Shown: in pieces, positions 35,914 to 44,583 of the stretch | How positions within the stretch are numbered: position 1 is the first letter of the stretch | How the letters are laid out: the number at the start of each line of letters is the position of its first letter | From: Flavobacterium sp. Root420 | GTDB lineage: Bacteria > Bacteroidota > Bacteroidia > Flavobacteriales > Flavobacteriaceae | DNA length: 64,000 nucleotides | Assembly: GCF_001427905.1 (NCBI RefSeq) | Contig: NZ_LMEF01000030.1 | Span: 248,001-312,000, forward strand | Direction of reading: 5' to 3' | Notes under the pieces: generated by a model | Database searches by the model: none | The model's input: only the letters and a program-made list of their open reading frames with translations | What the model was told of the DNA's origin: nothing | Program-made: the position numbers and the translations under genes

Positions 35914-36242
35914 AAAAATAATTATCAAATTTTCAAACATTAAGTTCTTATGAAAACTAAAACCTCTAATCTAGCCCCGATGGGAGCGATATCCTTTTGT
36001 GCCGGGGTTCGGCACAAAAGATATAGCGGACAGCGGGACCTATCGTTCTTTTGAAAATCAATCTTCTGCTCCTGATGAAAGTTATGAATTAATACATTAG
36101 AAATAAAAAGGTAAGTAAGTCTATTAATCTAAAGATCTAACAATCTAATAATCTGATAAATCAATAATTCACAAAAATCTAACAATTGAAAACTTTAATT
36201 AAACGTGATTTTTGAGTACTTTCGTAGGACTAAATTTAATAC
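35914..36242. other. Intergenic region with a palindromic repeat-like element
   Basis: 329 bp without a gene. The first part carries a GC-richer palindromic element (35971-36053). The rest (about 36100-36200) is AT-rich filler with repeated tctaa/aatct units (ttaatctaaagatctaac). No TTG/TAnnTTTG promoter is clear; a TACTTTCG box at 36218-36225 has one mismatch. Confidence 0.5.
35971..36053. repeat. REP/MITE-like palindromic element
   Basis: Core hairpin CTTTTGTGCC (35994-36003) with GGCACAAAAG (36011-36020), 7 nt GGGGTTC loop, extended by ATAT on each side with one bulged C. The flanks start AGCCCCGATGGGAGCG and end ATAGCGGACAGCGGGACC, partly complementary. I recall that similar sequences recur between genes in many Flavobacterium genomes, but only one copy is in this window, so repetitiveness is not shown here. 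Confidence 0.6.
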
Positions 36243-37379
36243 ATGAAAATAGCAATAGTTTGTTATCCGACATTTGGCGGTAGTGGGGTTGTAGCCACAG
36301 AATTAGGCCTCGAATTAGCCAGACGCGGACACGAAATCCACTTTATTACCTACAGTCAGCCAGTTAGGTTGGCACTTTTAAATCCTAATGTTCATTATCA
36401 CGAAGTAAACGTTCCTGAATATCCTCTTTTCCATTATCAGCCTTATGAATTGGCATTGTCAAGCAAATTGGTTGATATGGTAAAATTATATAAAATTGAA
36501 GTGCTTCATGTGCATTATGCAATTCCTCATGCCTATGCGGGTTATATGGCGAAGCAAATGTTGAAGAACGAAGGAATTAATCTTCCGATGATTACTACAC
36601 TTCACGGAACGGATATTACACTGGTTGGAAATCATCCATTTTATAAACCTGCTGTAACTTTCAGTATCAACAAATCAGATTATGTGACTTCGGTTTCGCA
36701 GAGTTTGAAAGATGATACGTTGAAATTATTCAAAATCAAGAATAAGATAAAAGTTATTCCGAATTTTATTGAGTTGGATAAAGTGAAAACGGATCCAACC
36801 GCGCCTTGTCATCGTTATGTAATGGCAAAGGAAAATGAGCGCATTATTACCCATATCAGTAACTTTAGAAAAGTAAAGCGTATTCCGGATATTATTAAGA
36901 TTTTCTATAATATCCAGAAAGTGATGCCGGCTAAATTAATGATGGTAGGTGATGGTCCTGAAAAAGAGAAAGCAGAAATTTTGTGCATGGAATTGGGGAT
37001 TTACGACAAAGTAATTTTCTTTGGAAACAGTAATGAAATCGACAAGATTTTATGTTTAACTGATTTGTTTTTACTTCCATCAGAAACAGAAAGTTTTGGT
37101 TTGGCAGCTTTAGAAGCAATGGCTTGCGGTGTTCCAGTAATTTCCAGTAATTCAGGGGGACTCCCGGAAGTAAATTTTGATGGCGTTTCCGGATATTTAA
37201 GTAATGTTGGAAATGTTGAGGAAATGGCTGCAAATGCGATTAAAATCCTGGAAAATGATGAAGTTTTAAATCAATTTAAAGTGAATGCCCTTGAAGTGGC
37301 GAAGAAATTTGATATTAAAAACATACTTCCAATATACGAAGCTTTGTATCAAAAAGCAATTGATGATTATAAAGAGTAG
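36243..37379 (+). CDS. bshA: N-acetyl-alpha-D-glucosaminyl L-malate synthase BshA
   Basis: 378 residues, a GT4 glycosyltransferase. BshA signature at the start: MKIAIVCYPTFGGSGVVATELG; PYELALSSKL and HVHYAIPHAYAGYMAKQM in the acceptor domain; donor-site PSETESFGLAALEAMACGVP (about 279-298) with the E-x7-E motif. It joins UDP-GlcNAc and L-malate in the first step of bacillithiol synthesis, the low-molecular-weight thiol of many Bacteroidota. bshB and bshC are not in this window. A PrcB-like lipoprotein gene follows by 26 bp. Confidence 0.95.
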   Translation: MKIAIVCYPTFGGSGVVATELGLELARRGHEIHFITYSQPVRLALLNPNVHYHEVNVPEYPLFHYQPYELALSSKLVDMVKLYKIEVLHVHYAIPHAYAGYMAKQMLKNEGINLPMITTLHGTDITLVGNHPFYKPAVTFSINKSDYVTSVSQSLKDDTLKLFKIKNKIKVIPNFIELDKVKTDPTAPCHRYVMAKENERIITHISNFRKVKRIPDIIKIFYNIQKVMPAKLMMVGDGPEKEKAEILCMELGIYDKVIFFGNSNEIDKILCLTDLFLLPSETESFGLAALEAMACGVPVISSNSGGLPEVNFDGVSGYLSNVGNVEEMAANAIKILENDEVLNQFKVNALEVAKKFDIKNILPIYEALYQKAIDDYKE

Positions 37380-37405
37380 AAACAATAATTTTAAAATAAA
37401 CGTAA

Positions 37406-37828
37406 ATGAAAAAAGTAATTTCGGTTTTAGCAGTTTTTGTTTTAATTTCTTGTGGAGCAAAAAAAACATCAGATTCAAAGGCATTGTATGAAGTTTTAAC
37501 AACGCAATCAGACGGAGGTGGAAATATTAAATTTTATGAGATTTTGACTGAGCCAAATGAGATCAAAATGTTAGAAAACGATCCTCTTTTGTCCGATAAA
37601 ATGAAACAGACTGATATTAATACTTCTAACTATGTTATTTTGAACATGGGAGAGAAAAATACCGGTGGATATTCTATTGGGGTTGAAAAAGTAGAAGAAA
37701 CCGATAAAAATATTATTATTACCGTGAAAGAAAATAACCCGGCTCCGGATGCTATGACAATGCAAGTGATTACTTATCCTTATACAGTTGTGAAAGTTCA
37801 TTCAAAAAAAGAGATTATTATTAAATAA
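37406..37828 (+). CDS. Lipoprotein with PrcB-type C-terminal domain
   Basis: 140 residues with a lipobox (FVLISC, Cys16). The C-terminal half has the PrcB_C pattern: NYVILNMGEKNTGGYSIGVEKVEE, then KENNPAPDAMT and VITYPYTVVKV. PrcB is named for the prtP-associated subunit of the Treponema dentilisin complex; in other bacteria the domain is found in small secreted proteins of unclear role, with the TGGYS motif most conserved. It follows bshA by 26 bp and is probably cotranscribed, but no functional link is known. Confidence 0.8.
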   Translation: MKKVISVLAVFVLISCGAKKTSDSKALYEVLTTQSDGGGNIKFYEILTEPNEIKMLENDPLLSDKMKQTDINTSNYVILNMGEKNTGGYSIGVEKVEETDKNIIITVKENNPAPDAMTMQVITYPYTVVKVHSKKEIIIK

Positions 37829-37849
37829 TTTCCAGAGAGACAATATCCA

Positions 37850-37881
37850 AGAAGCGCACTTCGACTTAGCTCAGTGTGACA
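37850..37881. repeat. Short intergenic repeat remnant (CTTCGACTTAGCTCAGTGTGAC-type)
   Basis: GCGCACTTCGACTTAGCTC and the adjoining AGTGTGAC look like a fragment of the intergenic element seen in many flavobacterial genomes (remembered, not searched). It lies between two genes, beside a terminator. Confidence 0.35.
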
Positions 37882-37889
37882 AATAAAAA

Positions 37890-37923
37890 AAACCTGTCGT
37901 AATTAAAGCGACAGGTTTTTTTT
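37890..37923. terminator. Bidirectional intrinsic terminator
   Basis: Perfect 10 bp stem, AAACCTGTCG (37890-37899) with CGACAGGTTT (37909-37918), flanked by an A run on the left and a T run on the right. It serves the rightward lipoprotein gene and the leftward outer-membrane gene. Confidence 0.9.
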
Positions 37924-37946
37924 ACAATTATTTTTTAATTTTTATT

Positions 37947-38444
37947 TTAGAATTTGAATTTGATTCCTAAACCAACATCAAATCCAAAGTTGTCATCGTC
38001 ATAATATCCTGAACCAATTTCTGGTCTTGCATCTAATGATAATAAAATTGGCACTTCTTTAAAGCCGTATTCAATACCAATATCCCCTGCAGCAAAAACG
38101 TAAGTTCCGCTATCATTATATTTTACATTATTGTTGTAGTAATCATGATCCCAGGCAGCGATACCACCACCAACACCGGCATACCAGTTAAAACCTCCGT
38201 CAATGTTCCAAACCCATTGGTAAAGAGCAACTCCTTTAATGGCATCTACATCACTACTGTTTCTCCATCCTAAATCAAACTCAAGTCTGTTTTTTTGATT
38301 TAATCCTCTTTGGTATGATACTTCTCCTCCAAATCCGTTATTGTCTCCTAAACGTAATCCAAGGGCGTTTTTAGCAATGTCTTGTGCTTGAGCCATAAAC
38401 GCTAATCCAAATAGCATAATGGCAGATAAAATGATTTTTTTCAT
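37947..38444 (-). CDS. Small outer-membrane beta-barrel protein
   Basis: 165 residues with a signal peptide ending AQAQ (about 20). The mature protein alternates hydrophobic and polar residues in strand-like pieces (LGLRLGDNNGFGGEVSYQRGL, RLEFDLGWR, GGFNWYAGVGGGIAAW), and ends in GLGIKFKF with a terminal Phe, the usual outer-membrane barrel signal. An 8-stranded barrel is likely. It is rich in Gly, Asp and Tyr. The family is not recognised and no transport or enzymatic role can be assigned. It is a single gene. Confidence 0.82.
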   Translation of the reverse strand: MKKIILSAIMLFGLAFMAQAQDIAKNALGLRLGDNNGFGGEVSYQRGLNQKNRLEFDLGWRNSSDVDAIKGVALYQWVWNIDGGFNWYAGVGGGIAAWDHDYYNNNVKYNDSGTYVFAAGDIGIEYGFKEVPILLSLDARPEIGSGYYDDDNFGFDVGLGIKFKF

Positions 38445-38605
38445 AAAAATGGTTATTAATTTTTGTCAAATGTATAATTAGGACCAATCATATAACGTAT
38501 AAGATTCTTTTAAATTGTTATATAATTCACATTTTTATGCATTTTCCGCCGGGCTTTTAGAAGTGCGAGGCCAATAATAACGCTATGTTTCTTGTTTCTA
38601 GATAG

Positions 38606-39433
38606 TTATTTCTTAGTTACGAATGAAGTAATTAACTGAGAAGCAACAATATCCTCCATTTCAAATAAATTTTCATCTTCTCCAGTCAAATTTGATTCAG
38701 CGTAAGAAAATAATTTCCAACGTTTTTTATGATATTCTAAGGCTGTTAAATTTTCAACCCAATCCCCGGAATTTAAATATAAAGTTGATCCGTGTTTGTT
38801 TTCTATAGTAGCGATTTTTGGCTCGTGAATATGTCCGCAAATTACATAATCGTATTTTTTTTCTATTGCTAAATCGGTTGCCGTGGTTTCAAAATCAGAA
38901 ATAAACTTAACTGCTTTTTTTACACTGGCCTTTATTTTTTTAGAAAAGGAATAAGGTTCACGACCTAATTTTGCTAAACACCAATTGGCAAATCGATTGC
39001 TCAGGATTAAATAATCGTACCCTAAACCACCTAATTTTGCAATCCATTTGGAGTGCTGTACAGAAGCATCAAACACATCTCCATGAAAAATCCAGGCTTT
39101 TTTATCGTCTAAATCTAAAACTAGTTTATCTAACAAGGCAAAATTTCCCATATTCATATCGCTGAATTTACGGAGGATTTCATCGTGATTTCCGGTGATG
39201 TAATACACTTTTGTGCCTTTAGTAGCCATTCCGATAATTCGCTGAATAACTCTTAAATGCGCTTTAGGGAAATATGATTTTCTAAATTGCCAGGCATCAA
39301 TAATGTCGCCGTTTAAGACTAAAGTTTTAGGTTTAATGCTTGATAAATAGTTGTTTAGTTCTTTGGCATGGCTTCCGTATGTTCCTAAATGAACATCTGA
39401 AAGAATAACCAATTCGACATTTCTTTTTTTCAA
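38606..39433 (-). CDS. UDP-2,3-diacylglucosamine diphosphatase LpxH-type metallophosphoesterase
   Basis: 275 residues. The calcineurin-like metal-binding motifs are all present: SDVHLG (12-17), NGDIIDAW (41-48), GNHDE (81-85), HGDVFD, and CGHIHEP near the C-terminus. The Bacteroidota version is somewhat longer than E. coli LpxH (240). It would cleave UDP-2,3-diacyl-GlcN to lipid X and UMP in lipid A synthesis; other phosphoesterase roles are possible. It is single and divergent from aroC. LptD in the same window fits active LPS biogenesis. Confidence 0.85.
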   Translation of the reverse strand: MKKRNVELVILSDVHLGTYGSHAKELNNYLSSIKPKTLVLNGDIIDAWQFRKSYFPKAHLRVIQRIIGMATKGTKVYYITGNHDEILRKFSDMNMGNFALLDKLVLDLDDKKAWIFHGDVFDASVQHSKWIAKLGGLGYDYLILSNRFANWCLAKLGREPYSFSKKIKASVKKAVKFISDFETTATDLAIEKKYDYVICGHIHEPKIATIENKHGSTLYLNSGDWVENLTALEYHKKRWKLFSYAESNLTGEDENLFEMEDIVASQLITSFVTKK

Positions 39434-39597
39434 TTTTTCTTAATTTGAAGTTTAGCAAATAAAAGAAAACTGAAATGGTTTTGCTTTATCAAAAGGTTAT
39501 CAATTTGGCTTCAATTTTAATAAATTATGATTTTTAGGCAACTTAACCTTTACTTAATAATACCAACTTTAAATTTTTTAATTTAATTCATAAAACT

Positions 39598-39605
39598 TAC
39601 ATTTG
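39598..39605 (+). promoter_or_regulatory. -7 box before aroC
   Basis: TACATTTG matches TAnnTTTG and lies 16 bp before the ATG, so the mRNA would be almost leaderless. No clear -33 TTG at the usual spacing. Confidence 0.4.
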
Positions 39606-39621
39606 CTCAAAACAAATTACA

Positions 39622-40680
39622 ATGGCAGGAAATAGCTACGGCACCCTATATAAAGTTACAACATTTGGAGAATCTCATGGTGAAGCTTTAGGCGGAATTA
39701 TTGATGGATGTCCATCAGGAATACAACTTGATTTAGAAGCAATTGAAGTTGAAATGTCCCGAAGAAAACCAGGACAATCGGCAATTGTAACGCAAAGAAA
39801 AGAACCAGACGCAGTTCAGTTTTTATCTGGAATTTTTGAAGGAAAAACAACCGGAACTCCAATTGGTTTTATTATCCCAAATACCAATCAAAAATCAGAT
39901 GATTATTCGCATATTAAAGATAATTACAGACCAAGTCATGCCGATTACGTATACGATCAAAAATATGGTTTTCGTGACTATCGCGGAGGTGGAAGAAGTT
40001 CTGCAAGAGAAACCGCTAGTAGAGTAGTAGCAGGTGCCATTGCTAAACAAATGTTGCCTGAGATTAAAATTAATGCTTACGTTTCTTCTGTTGGGCCAAT
40101 TCATTTGGATACTCCTTATCAGGATTTGGATTTTTCAAAAATTGAAAGTAATCCTGTTCGTTGTCCTGATGAAAAATCGGCTGCAATTATGGAAGAATAT
40201 ATTCGCGATATCCGTAAACAAGGGGACACTGTCGGGGGCGTTGTTTCTTGTGTAATTCAGAACGTTCCGGTTGGTCTAGGCGAACCAGTTTTTGATAAAT
40301 TGCACGCGGAACTTGGTAAAGCAATGCTTTCTATCAATGCGGTAAAAGGTTTTGAATACGGAAGTGGATTTTCAGGATCTGAAATGAAAGGAAGTGAGCA
40401 CAATGACTTATATAATCCTGACGGAACTACAAAAACAAATCTTTCTGGCGGAATTCAGGGTGGAATCAGTAACGGTATGGATATCTACTTTAGAGTAGCC
40501 TTCAAACCTGTTGCAACTATCATGCAGACCCAGGATTCATTAGATAATAAAGGAAATATTACGCCAATGACAGGTAAAGGCCGTCATGATCCGTGTGTAG
40601 TACCTCGTGCAGTGCCAATTGTTGAGGCAATGGCGGCGATTGTTTTGGCTGATTTTTATTTGATCAACAAAACATATTAA
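39622..40680 (+). CDS. aroC: Chorismate synthase
   Basis: 352 residues. Conserved blocks: TTFGESHGEALGGIIDGCPSG at the start, RRKPGQSAIVTQRKE, the FMN-site YRGGGRSSARETASRVVAGA (about 114-133) and GRHDPCVVPRAVPI near the C-terminus. It converts EPSP to chorismate with reduced FMN, the last common step of aromatic synthesis. It is followed by a symporter gene 53 bp downstream in the same direction. Confidence 0.98.
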   Translation: MAGNSYGTLYKVTTFGESHGEALGGIIDGCPSGIQLDLEAIEVEMSRRKPGQSAIVTQRKEPDAVQFLSGIFEGKTTGTPIGFIIPNTNQKSDDYSHIKDNYRPSHADYVYDQKYGFRDYRGGGRSSARETASRVVAGAIAKQMLPEIKINAYVSSVGPIHLDTPYQDLDFSKIESNPVRCPDEKSAAIMEEYIRDIRKQGDTVGGVVSCVIQNVPVGLGEPVFDKLHAELGKAMLSINAVKGFEYGSGFSGSEMKGSEHNDLYNPDGTTKTNLSGGIQGGISNGMDIYFRVAFKPVATIMQTQDSLDNKGNITPMTGKGRHDPCVVPRAVPIVEAMAAIVLADFYLINKTY

Positions 40681-40733
40681 TAAAAGTTAAGGCAGTGAGG
40701 GTCTTAATATTTTAATTTAAAACAAACAAATTA

Positions 40734-42023
40734 ATGCAGCAAATTACAGAAACCAAAAAAAAATCATTTCTTTCAGGACTAACCGGGCAAATTATAATAG
40801 CAATGGTTCTTGGAGCTACTTTAGGAATTATATTACACAATTATATTTCGCCTGAAGCAGCGCAATCGTTTAGCAATAAAATAAAAATGCTGGCTACCGT
40901 ATTTATACGATTGGTACAAATGATTATTTCGCCTTTAGTATTTACCACTTTAGTAGTTGGAATTGCTAAACTTGGAGATATAAAAACGGTTGGAAGAATT
41001 GGAGGAAAGGCGCTTGGATGGTTTTTTACAGCTTCTTTTATATCCTTATTAATTGGTTTGTTTTATGTGAATATCTTAGAGCCAGGAGTGGGTTTGAAAT
41101 TAGATCATGTCGACATGGCAGCAGCCTCAGAAGTAACGGGTAAAACTAAAATACTTTCTTTTGAGAATTTTGTTGAGCATATAGTTCCTAAAAGTATTTT
41201 TGAAGCAATGGCAACTAATGAGATTTTACAGATTGTAATATTCTCAATCTTTTTTGGATTAGCGGCAGCTTCATTAGGAAGTACTGTAAAGCCAGTAATT
41301 AATGCATTAGATAAAGCGTCGCATATTGTTTTGAAAATGGTAAATTATGTAATGAACTTTGCTCCAATTGGAGTTTTTGGAGCCATTGCGGGTGTATTTG
41401 CTGTTAGAGATGCTGAGGAATTAGTAATTACCTATTTTAAATTCTTTGGATCGTTCTTAATAGGAATCAGTACATTATGGGTTATTTTAATAGCAATTGG
41501 TTATATTTTCCTGAAAGGAAGAATGACAGAGTTATTAAGACGTATTATTGGACCATTGGCAATTGCTTTTGGAACAACAAGTAGTGAGGCTGTTTTTCCA
41601 AAATTAACGGAGGAATTGGAAGAGTTTGGTGTAAAAGATAAAATCGTATCTTTTATGTTACCGCTTGGATATTCTTTTAATCTGGATGGAAGTATGATGT
41701 ACATGACTTTTGCCAGTATATTCATCGCGCAATTTTATGGAGTTCATTTAGATATAGGCACCCAGATGGTTATGCTTTTGGTTTTAATGTTAACCAGTAA
41801 AGGAATTGCAGGTGTTCCAAGAGCTAGTTTAGTGGTGGTTGCGGCAACATGTGGTATGTTTGATATTCCGGTTGAAGGAATCGCATTAATTTTGCCTATT
41901 GATCACTTTTGTGATATGTTTAGAAGTGCTACAAATGTTTTAGGAAATGCTCTTGCAACTTCTGTAGTTGGGCAATGGGAAAATAATAAAGAAGAGAATT
42001 TAAAGATTGTAGAAGAAAACTAA
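40734..42023 (+). CDS. Dicarboxylate/amino acid:cation symporter (DAACS family)
   Basis: 429 residues with eight hydrophobic helices and two re-entrant hairpins. The signature serine-rich loop appears as AFGTTSSEAVFPKLTEEL (about 275-290), the NMDG-equivalent as SFNLDGSMMYM (about 313-323) and the second hairpin as GIAGVPRASLVV. The family moves glutamate, aspartate, C4-dicarboxylates or neutral amino acids with Na+ or H+. In this enzyme the NLDG motif suggests a dicarboxylate or acidic amino acid. A terminator follows. Confidence 0.94.
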   Translation: MQQITETKKKSFLSGLTGQIIIAMVLGATLGIILHNYISPEAAQSFSNKIKMLATVFIRLVQMIISPLVFTTLVVGIAKLGDIKTVGRIGGKALGWFFTASFISLLIGLFYVNILEPGVGLKLDHVDMAAASEVTGKTKILSFENFVEHIVPKSIFEAMATNEILQIVIFSIFFGLAAASLGSTVKPVINALDKASHIVLKMVNYVMNFAPIGVFGAIAGVFAVRDAEELVITYFKFFGSFLIGISTLWVILIAIGYIFLKGRMTELLRRIIGPLAIAFGTTSSEAVFPKLTEELEEFGVKDKIVSFMLPLGYSFNLDGSMMYMTFASIFIAQFYGVHLDIGTQMVMLLVLMLTSKGIAGVPRASLVVVAATCGMFDIPVEGIALILPIDHFCDMFRSATNVLGNALATSVVGQWENNKEENLKIVEEN

Positions 42024-42041
42024 TTTACTTCTTTCGAAATA

Positions 42042-42079
42042 AAAAGCCGTAACAGATTTAATTTGTTACGGCTTTTTTA
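42042..42079 (+). terminator. Intrinsic terminator after the symporter gene
   Basis: Perfect 13 bp stem, AAAAGCCGTAACA (42042-42054) with TGTTACGGCTTTT (42064-42076), 9 nt loop, then T run. Confidence 0.92.
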
Positions 42080-42382
42080 TATTAATGTTTTAACAGAATA
42101 ATACCAAAAAATTAAACTGCTACTTTTTATTTTATAACAGCTTTATCCTCAGTAGTTTTCTTGCCTTTTATTGTTTTTTGTTGTGCTTTAGTCAATTTTT
42201 CTGTTTCTTCGAATTTTAAAAAAAAAATTCTAACATATTTTTTAATTTTCTTATTAGGTATGCTAATGTTTTTAAGGCTTAATCTAAAAAATAAACAGAT
42301 TATTGAATCTGAATTTTATTAAAATAATACGCTGTTTTTTATTATGATAATAATGTATATTTGAATAAACGTACTAGTACCT
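42080..42382. other. Intergenic region with peptide-gene remnant and promoter
   Basis: Holds the minus-strand peptide remnant (42127-42236) and a -7 box TATATTTG at 42356-42363 pointing to the sensor kinase gene (20 bp before its ATG). No -33 TTG at standard spacing is seen. Confidence 0.5.
42127..42236 (-). pseudogene. Frameshifted small peptide gene, bacteriocin-leader-like
   Basis: On the minus strand an ATG at 42236 starts MLEFFF and meets TAA after a run of ten T. The continuing frame across the run is open to a TAA at 42127-42129 and reads LKFEETEKLTKAQQKTIKG then KKTTEDKAVIK. With eleven T the two parts join into a 36-residue peptide. The core EKLTKAQQKTIKG resembles the leader motif L-x-x-x-EQKxIxGG of short flavobacterial bacteriocin-like precursors (from memory), but the double Gly is here GK. 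It may be a decayed gene, a phase-variable gene or a homopolymer sequencing error. Confidence 0.45.
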
Positions 42383-44569
42383 ATGCCTCATTATAGATTT
42401 TGTTTTTTTATTTTTATTTTTCTAAATATATTTTGTCATGAGTTATCAGCTCAGGCTAATACTGTGTCACTTGCAAAAGTTAAAGATTTAACACAAAAGG
42501 CTTGTGATTATTTAGATGAAACTAATTATGAAAAATCATTACAGAAGTCTGGAATGGCCCTCCAATATGCATTTGATTTAAAAAATGACACTTTGATTTC
42601 GAGGAATTACAATATAATTGCAATTAATTTTCATGATTTAGGCGAAGTTGATAAGGCAGTTTTTTTTTACAACAAAGCATTAGCTTACGCAGAAAGATCT
42701 AATATTGTTAGTTTAAGAATGATGATAACTAGCAATTTAGGGAACTTATTCTTTTTCGAAAAAAAATTATATGGCACCGGAATTACCTATTACAAGGAAT
42801 CATTAAAATTTGGCAAGCAACAAAAATATTTAAAAGAAATCGCTATAACAAACCTTAACATAGTTTGGTCGTATTTCAAGATTGAAAATTATAAAGAAGG
42901 TTTGCCTTACTTACGTTACATTAATAAACATCAGAATGATTTAGAGGGGAAATCAAATGATATTGCCTTGAATTTTTTAAACGGAATGTACTGGGCAAAT
43001 GAAAATAATGCTGTTAAGGCAAATGAGTATTTTTTAAAAGCTATTTCTGTTGGCGAATCTAAAGATGAAAAAACAGATTTGATATATGCATATTTAGAGT
43101 ATTCGAAATTTTTAAACAAGATTGGTAAATCGGAAGAAGCATATAAAAATCTGCTCTCATATAGCAAAATCAGGGATGAATTGACTGATAAAGAGAAGCT
43201 CAAAAGAGCTTCTATAGCAGGATTTAATCGTGAATTAGATGAGTACAAAAGAGAGATTGATAAAATAGAAAATGAAAAAATTGAGCAATATCGCAGTCTT
43301 AAAAAATCAAGGATAATTGTCGTTCTATTTGTTATTATTTCTTTAATTTTCTTATTGCTAATTATCACCTTAATTAAAAACATTCGGTTAAAGAAGAAGG
43401 CAAATATAGAGCTTTTACAAGCGAAGGAAATTGCAGAGGAGGCTTCTCTGCTCAAAACGCAATTTATTTCGACTATAAGTCATGAATTGCGCACACCTTT
43501 GTATGGTGTTGTTGGTATAACAAATATGTTATTGGAAGAACATAAGGAATTGTCGCAAAGCCAGCATCTGAGTTCCTTAAAGTTTTCGGCCCGATATTTA
43601 CTTTCTTTGGTAAATGATATTTTGCAGATTAATAAAATTGAAGAAAATAGAGTTATTCTTGAAAATCTGACATTCAATATCTCAGATGAAATAATAATGA
43701 TAAAAAATTCACTTTCTTTTCTTTCTCAAAAAAATAATAATAAAATTAAGATCGATATTGATCCCTGCATTCCTGAATATTTGATTGGTGATAAATTAAG
43801 ATTGGCTCAGATACTCATGAATTTGGTTAGTAATGCACTAAAATTCACGAAAGATGGTGAAGTAGAAATCATTGTAAAACTTAATAAAGTTGAAGAAAAA
43901 AAATATTTTTTAGAGTTTCATATTATAGATAATGGTGTTGGAATTGCAGTTGTAGATCAGAGTAAAATTTTTGAAAAATTTGTTCAGGTAGGAAGAAAAG
44001 AAGAGGACTATCAAGGGACAGGATTAGGATTAAGTATAGTAAAAAGGCTTTTGGGGCTTTTTGGAAGTACAATTAATCTGGAAAGTGATATTGGTGCGGG
44101 GACATCATTTTCATTTGTAATTCCATTTGAACATGATCCTCAAAAAACAAGAAAGATTATTGACGAAATAGAGGTGGATTTAACATCCAGTGAGGTTTAT
44201 AAAATTTTAATTGTTGAGGATAATCTGATTAATCAACTAGTTACAAAAAAGATTATCGAAAAAAATAATTATGTCTGCGAAGTAGTTGATGACGGTTTTA
44301 AGGCTCTGGAAATTTTAGAAAAAGAAAATTTTGATCTAATTTTAATGGACATAAATATGCCTTTGATGAATGGATTTGAAACTACTAAAAGAATTCGTTT
44401 ACAAGATATAAAGACTCCAATTGTAGCCTTAACTGCTTTTGATAAAGATGAAATAACAGATGAAGCAATTTCAGCTGGAATAAATGATATTATAGTGAAA
44501 CCGTTTGAACCCGTTAAACTATTTAAAATTATCAGTTACTTAATAAAAGAAACAAAAAACGTTGGTTAA
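42383..44569 (+). CDS. Hybrid sensor histidine kinase/response regulator with TPR sensor
   Basis: 728 residues. Signal peptide or N-terminal helix (1-24); helical TPR-like repeats (about 30-270) in the periplasm; membrane helix about 310-334; short coiled coil; HisKA with ISHELRTPLYG (phospho-His367); HATPase with NLVSNALKFTKDG, DNGVGI and GTGLGLSIVKRLLG; C-terminal receiver with VEDNLINQ and LMDINMPLMNG (Asp656) and Lys in VKPFE. There is no HTH domain, so it would pass phosphate to a separate partner. TPR-fronted hybrid kinases are common in Bacteroidota. The signal is unknown. Its end overlaps the rhlE end by 4 bp. Confidence 0.95.
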   Translation: MPHYRFCFFIFIFLNIFCHELSAQANTVSLAKVKDLTQKACDYLDETNYEKSLQKSGMALQYAFDLKNDTLISRNYNIIAINFHDLGEVDKAVFFYNKALAYAERSNIVSLRMMITSNLGNLFFFEKKLYGTGITYYKESLKFGKQQKYLKEIAITNLNIVWSYFKIENYKEGLPYLRYINKHQNDLEGKSNDIALNFLNGMYWANENNAVKANEYFLKAISVGESKDEKTDLIYAYLEYSKFLNKIGKSEEAYKNLLSYSKIRDELTDKEKLKRASIAGFNRELDEYKREIDKIENEKIEQYRSLKKSRIIVVLFVIISLIFLLLIITLIKNIRLKKKANIELLQAKEIAEEASLLKTQFISTISHELRTPLYGVVGITNMLLEEHKELSQSQHLSSLKFSARYLLSLVNDILQINKIEENRVILENLTFNISDEIIMIKNSLSFLSQKNNNKIKIDIDPCIPEYLIGDKLRLAQILMNLVSNALKFTKDGEVEIIVKLNKVEEKKYFLEFHIIDNGVGIAVVDQSKIFEKFVQVGRKEEDYQGTGLGLSIVKRLLGLFGSTINLESDIGAGTSFSFVIPFEHDPQKTRKIIDEIEVDLTSSEVYKILIVEDNLINQLVTKKIIEKNNYVCEVVDDGFKALEILEKENFDLILMDINMPLMNGFETTKRIRLQDIKTPIVALTAFDKDEITDEAISAGINDIIVKPFEPVKLFKIISYLIKETKNVG

Positions 44570-44583
44570 TACCAACGTTTTTT
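44554..44583. terminator. Bidirectional terminator containing both stop codons of converging genes
   Basis: Perfect 13 bp stem, AAAAAACGTTGGT (44554-44566) with ACCAACGTTTTTT (44571-44583), loop TAAT. The kinase stop TAA (44567-44569) lies in the loop, and the rhlE stop (rc at 44566-44568) spans the stem end. The coding sequences of both genes form the stem arms, and both sides have T runs in the needed direction. Confidence 0.9.
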
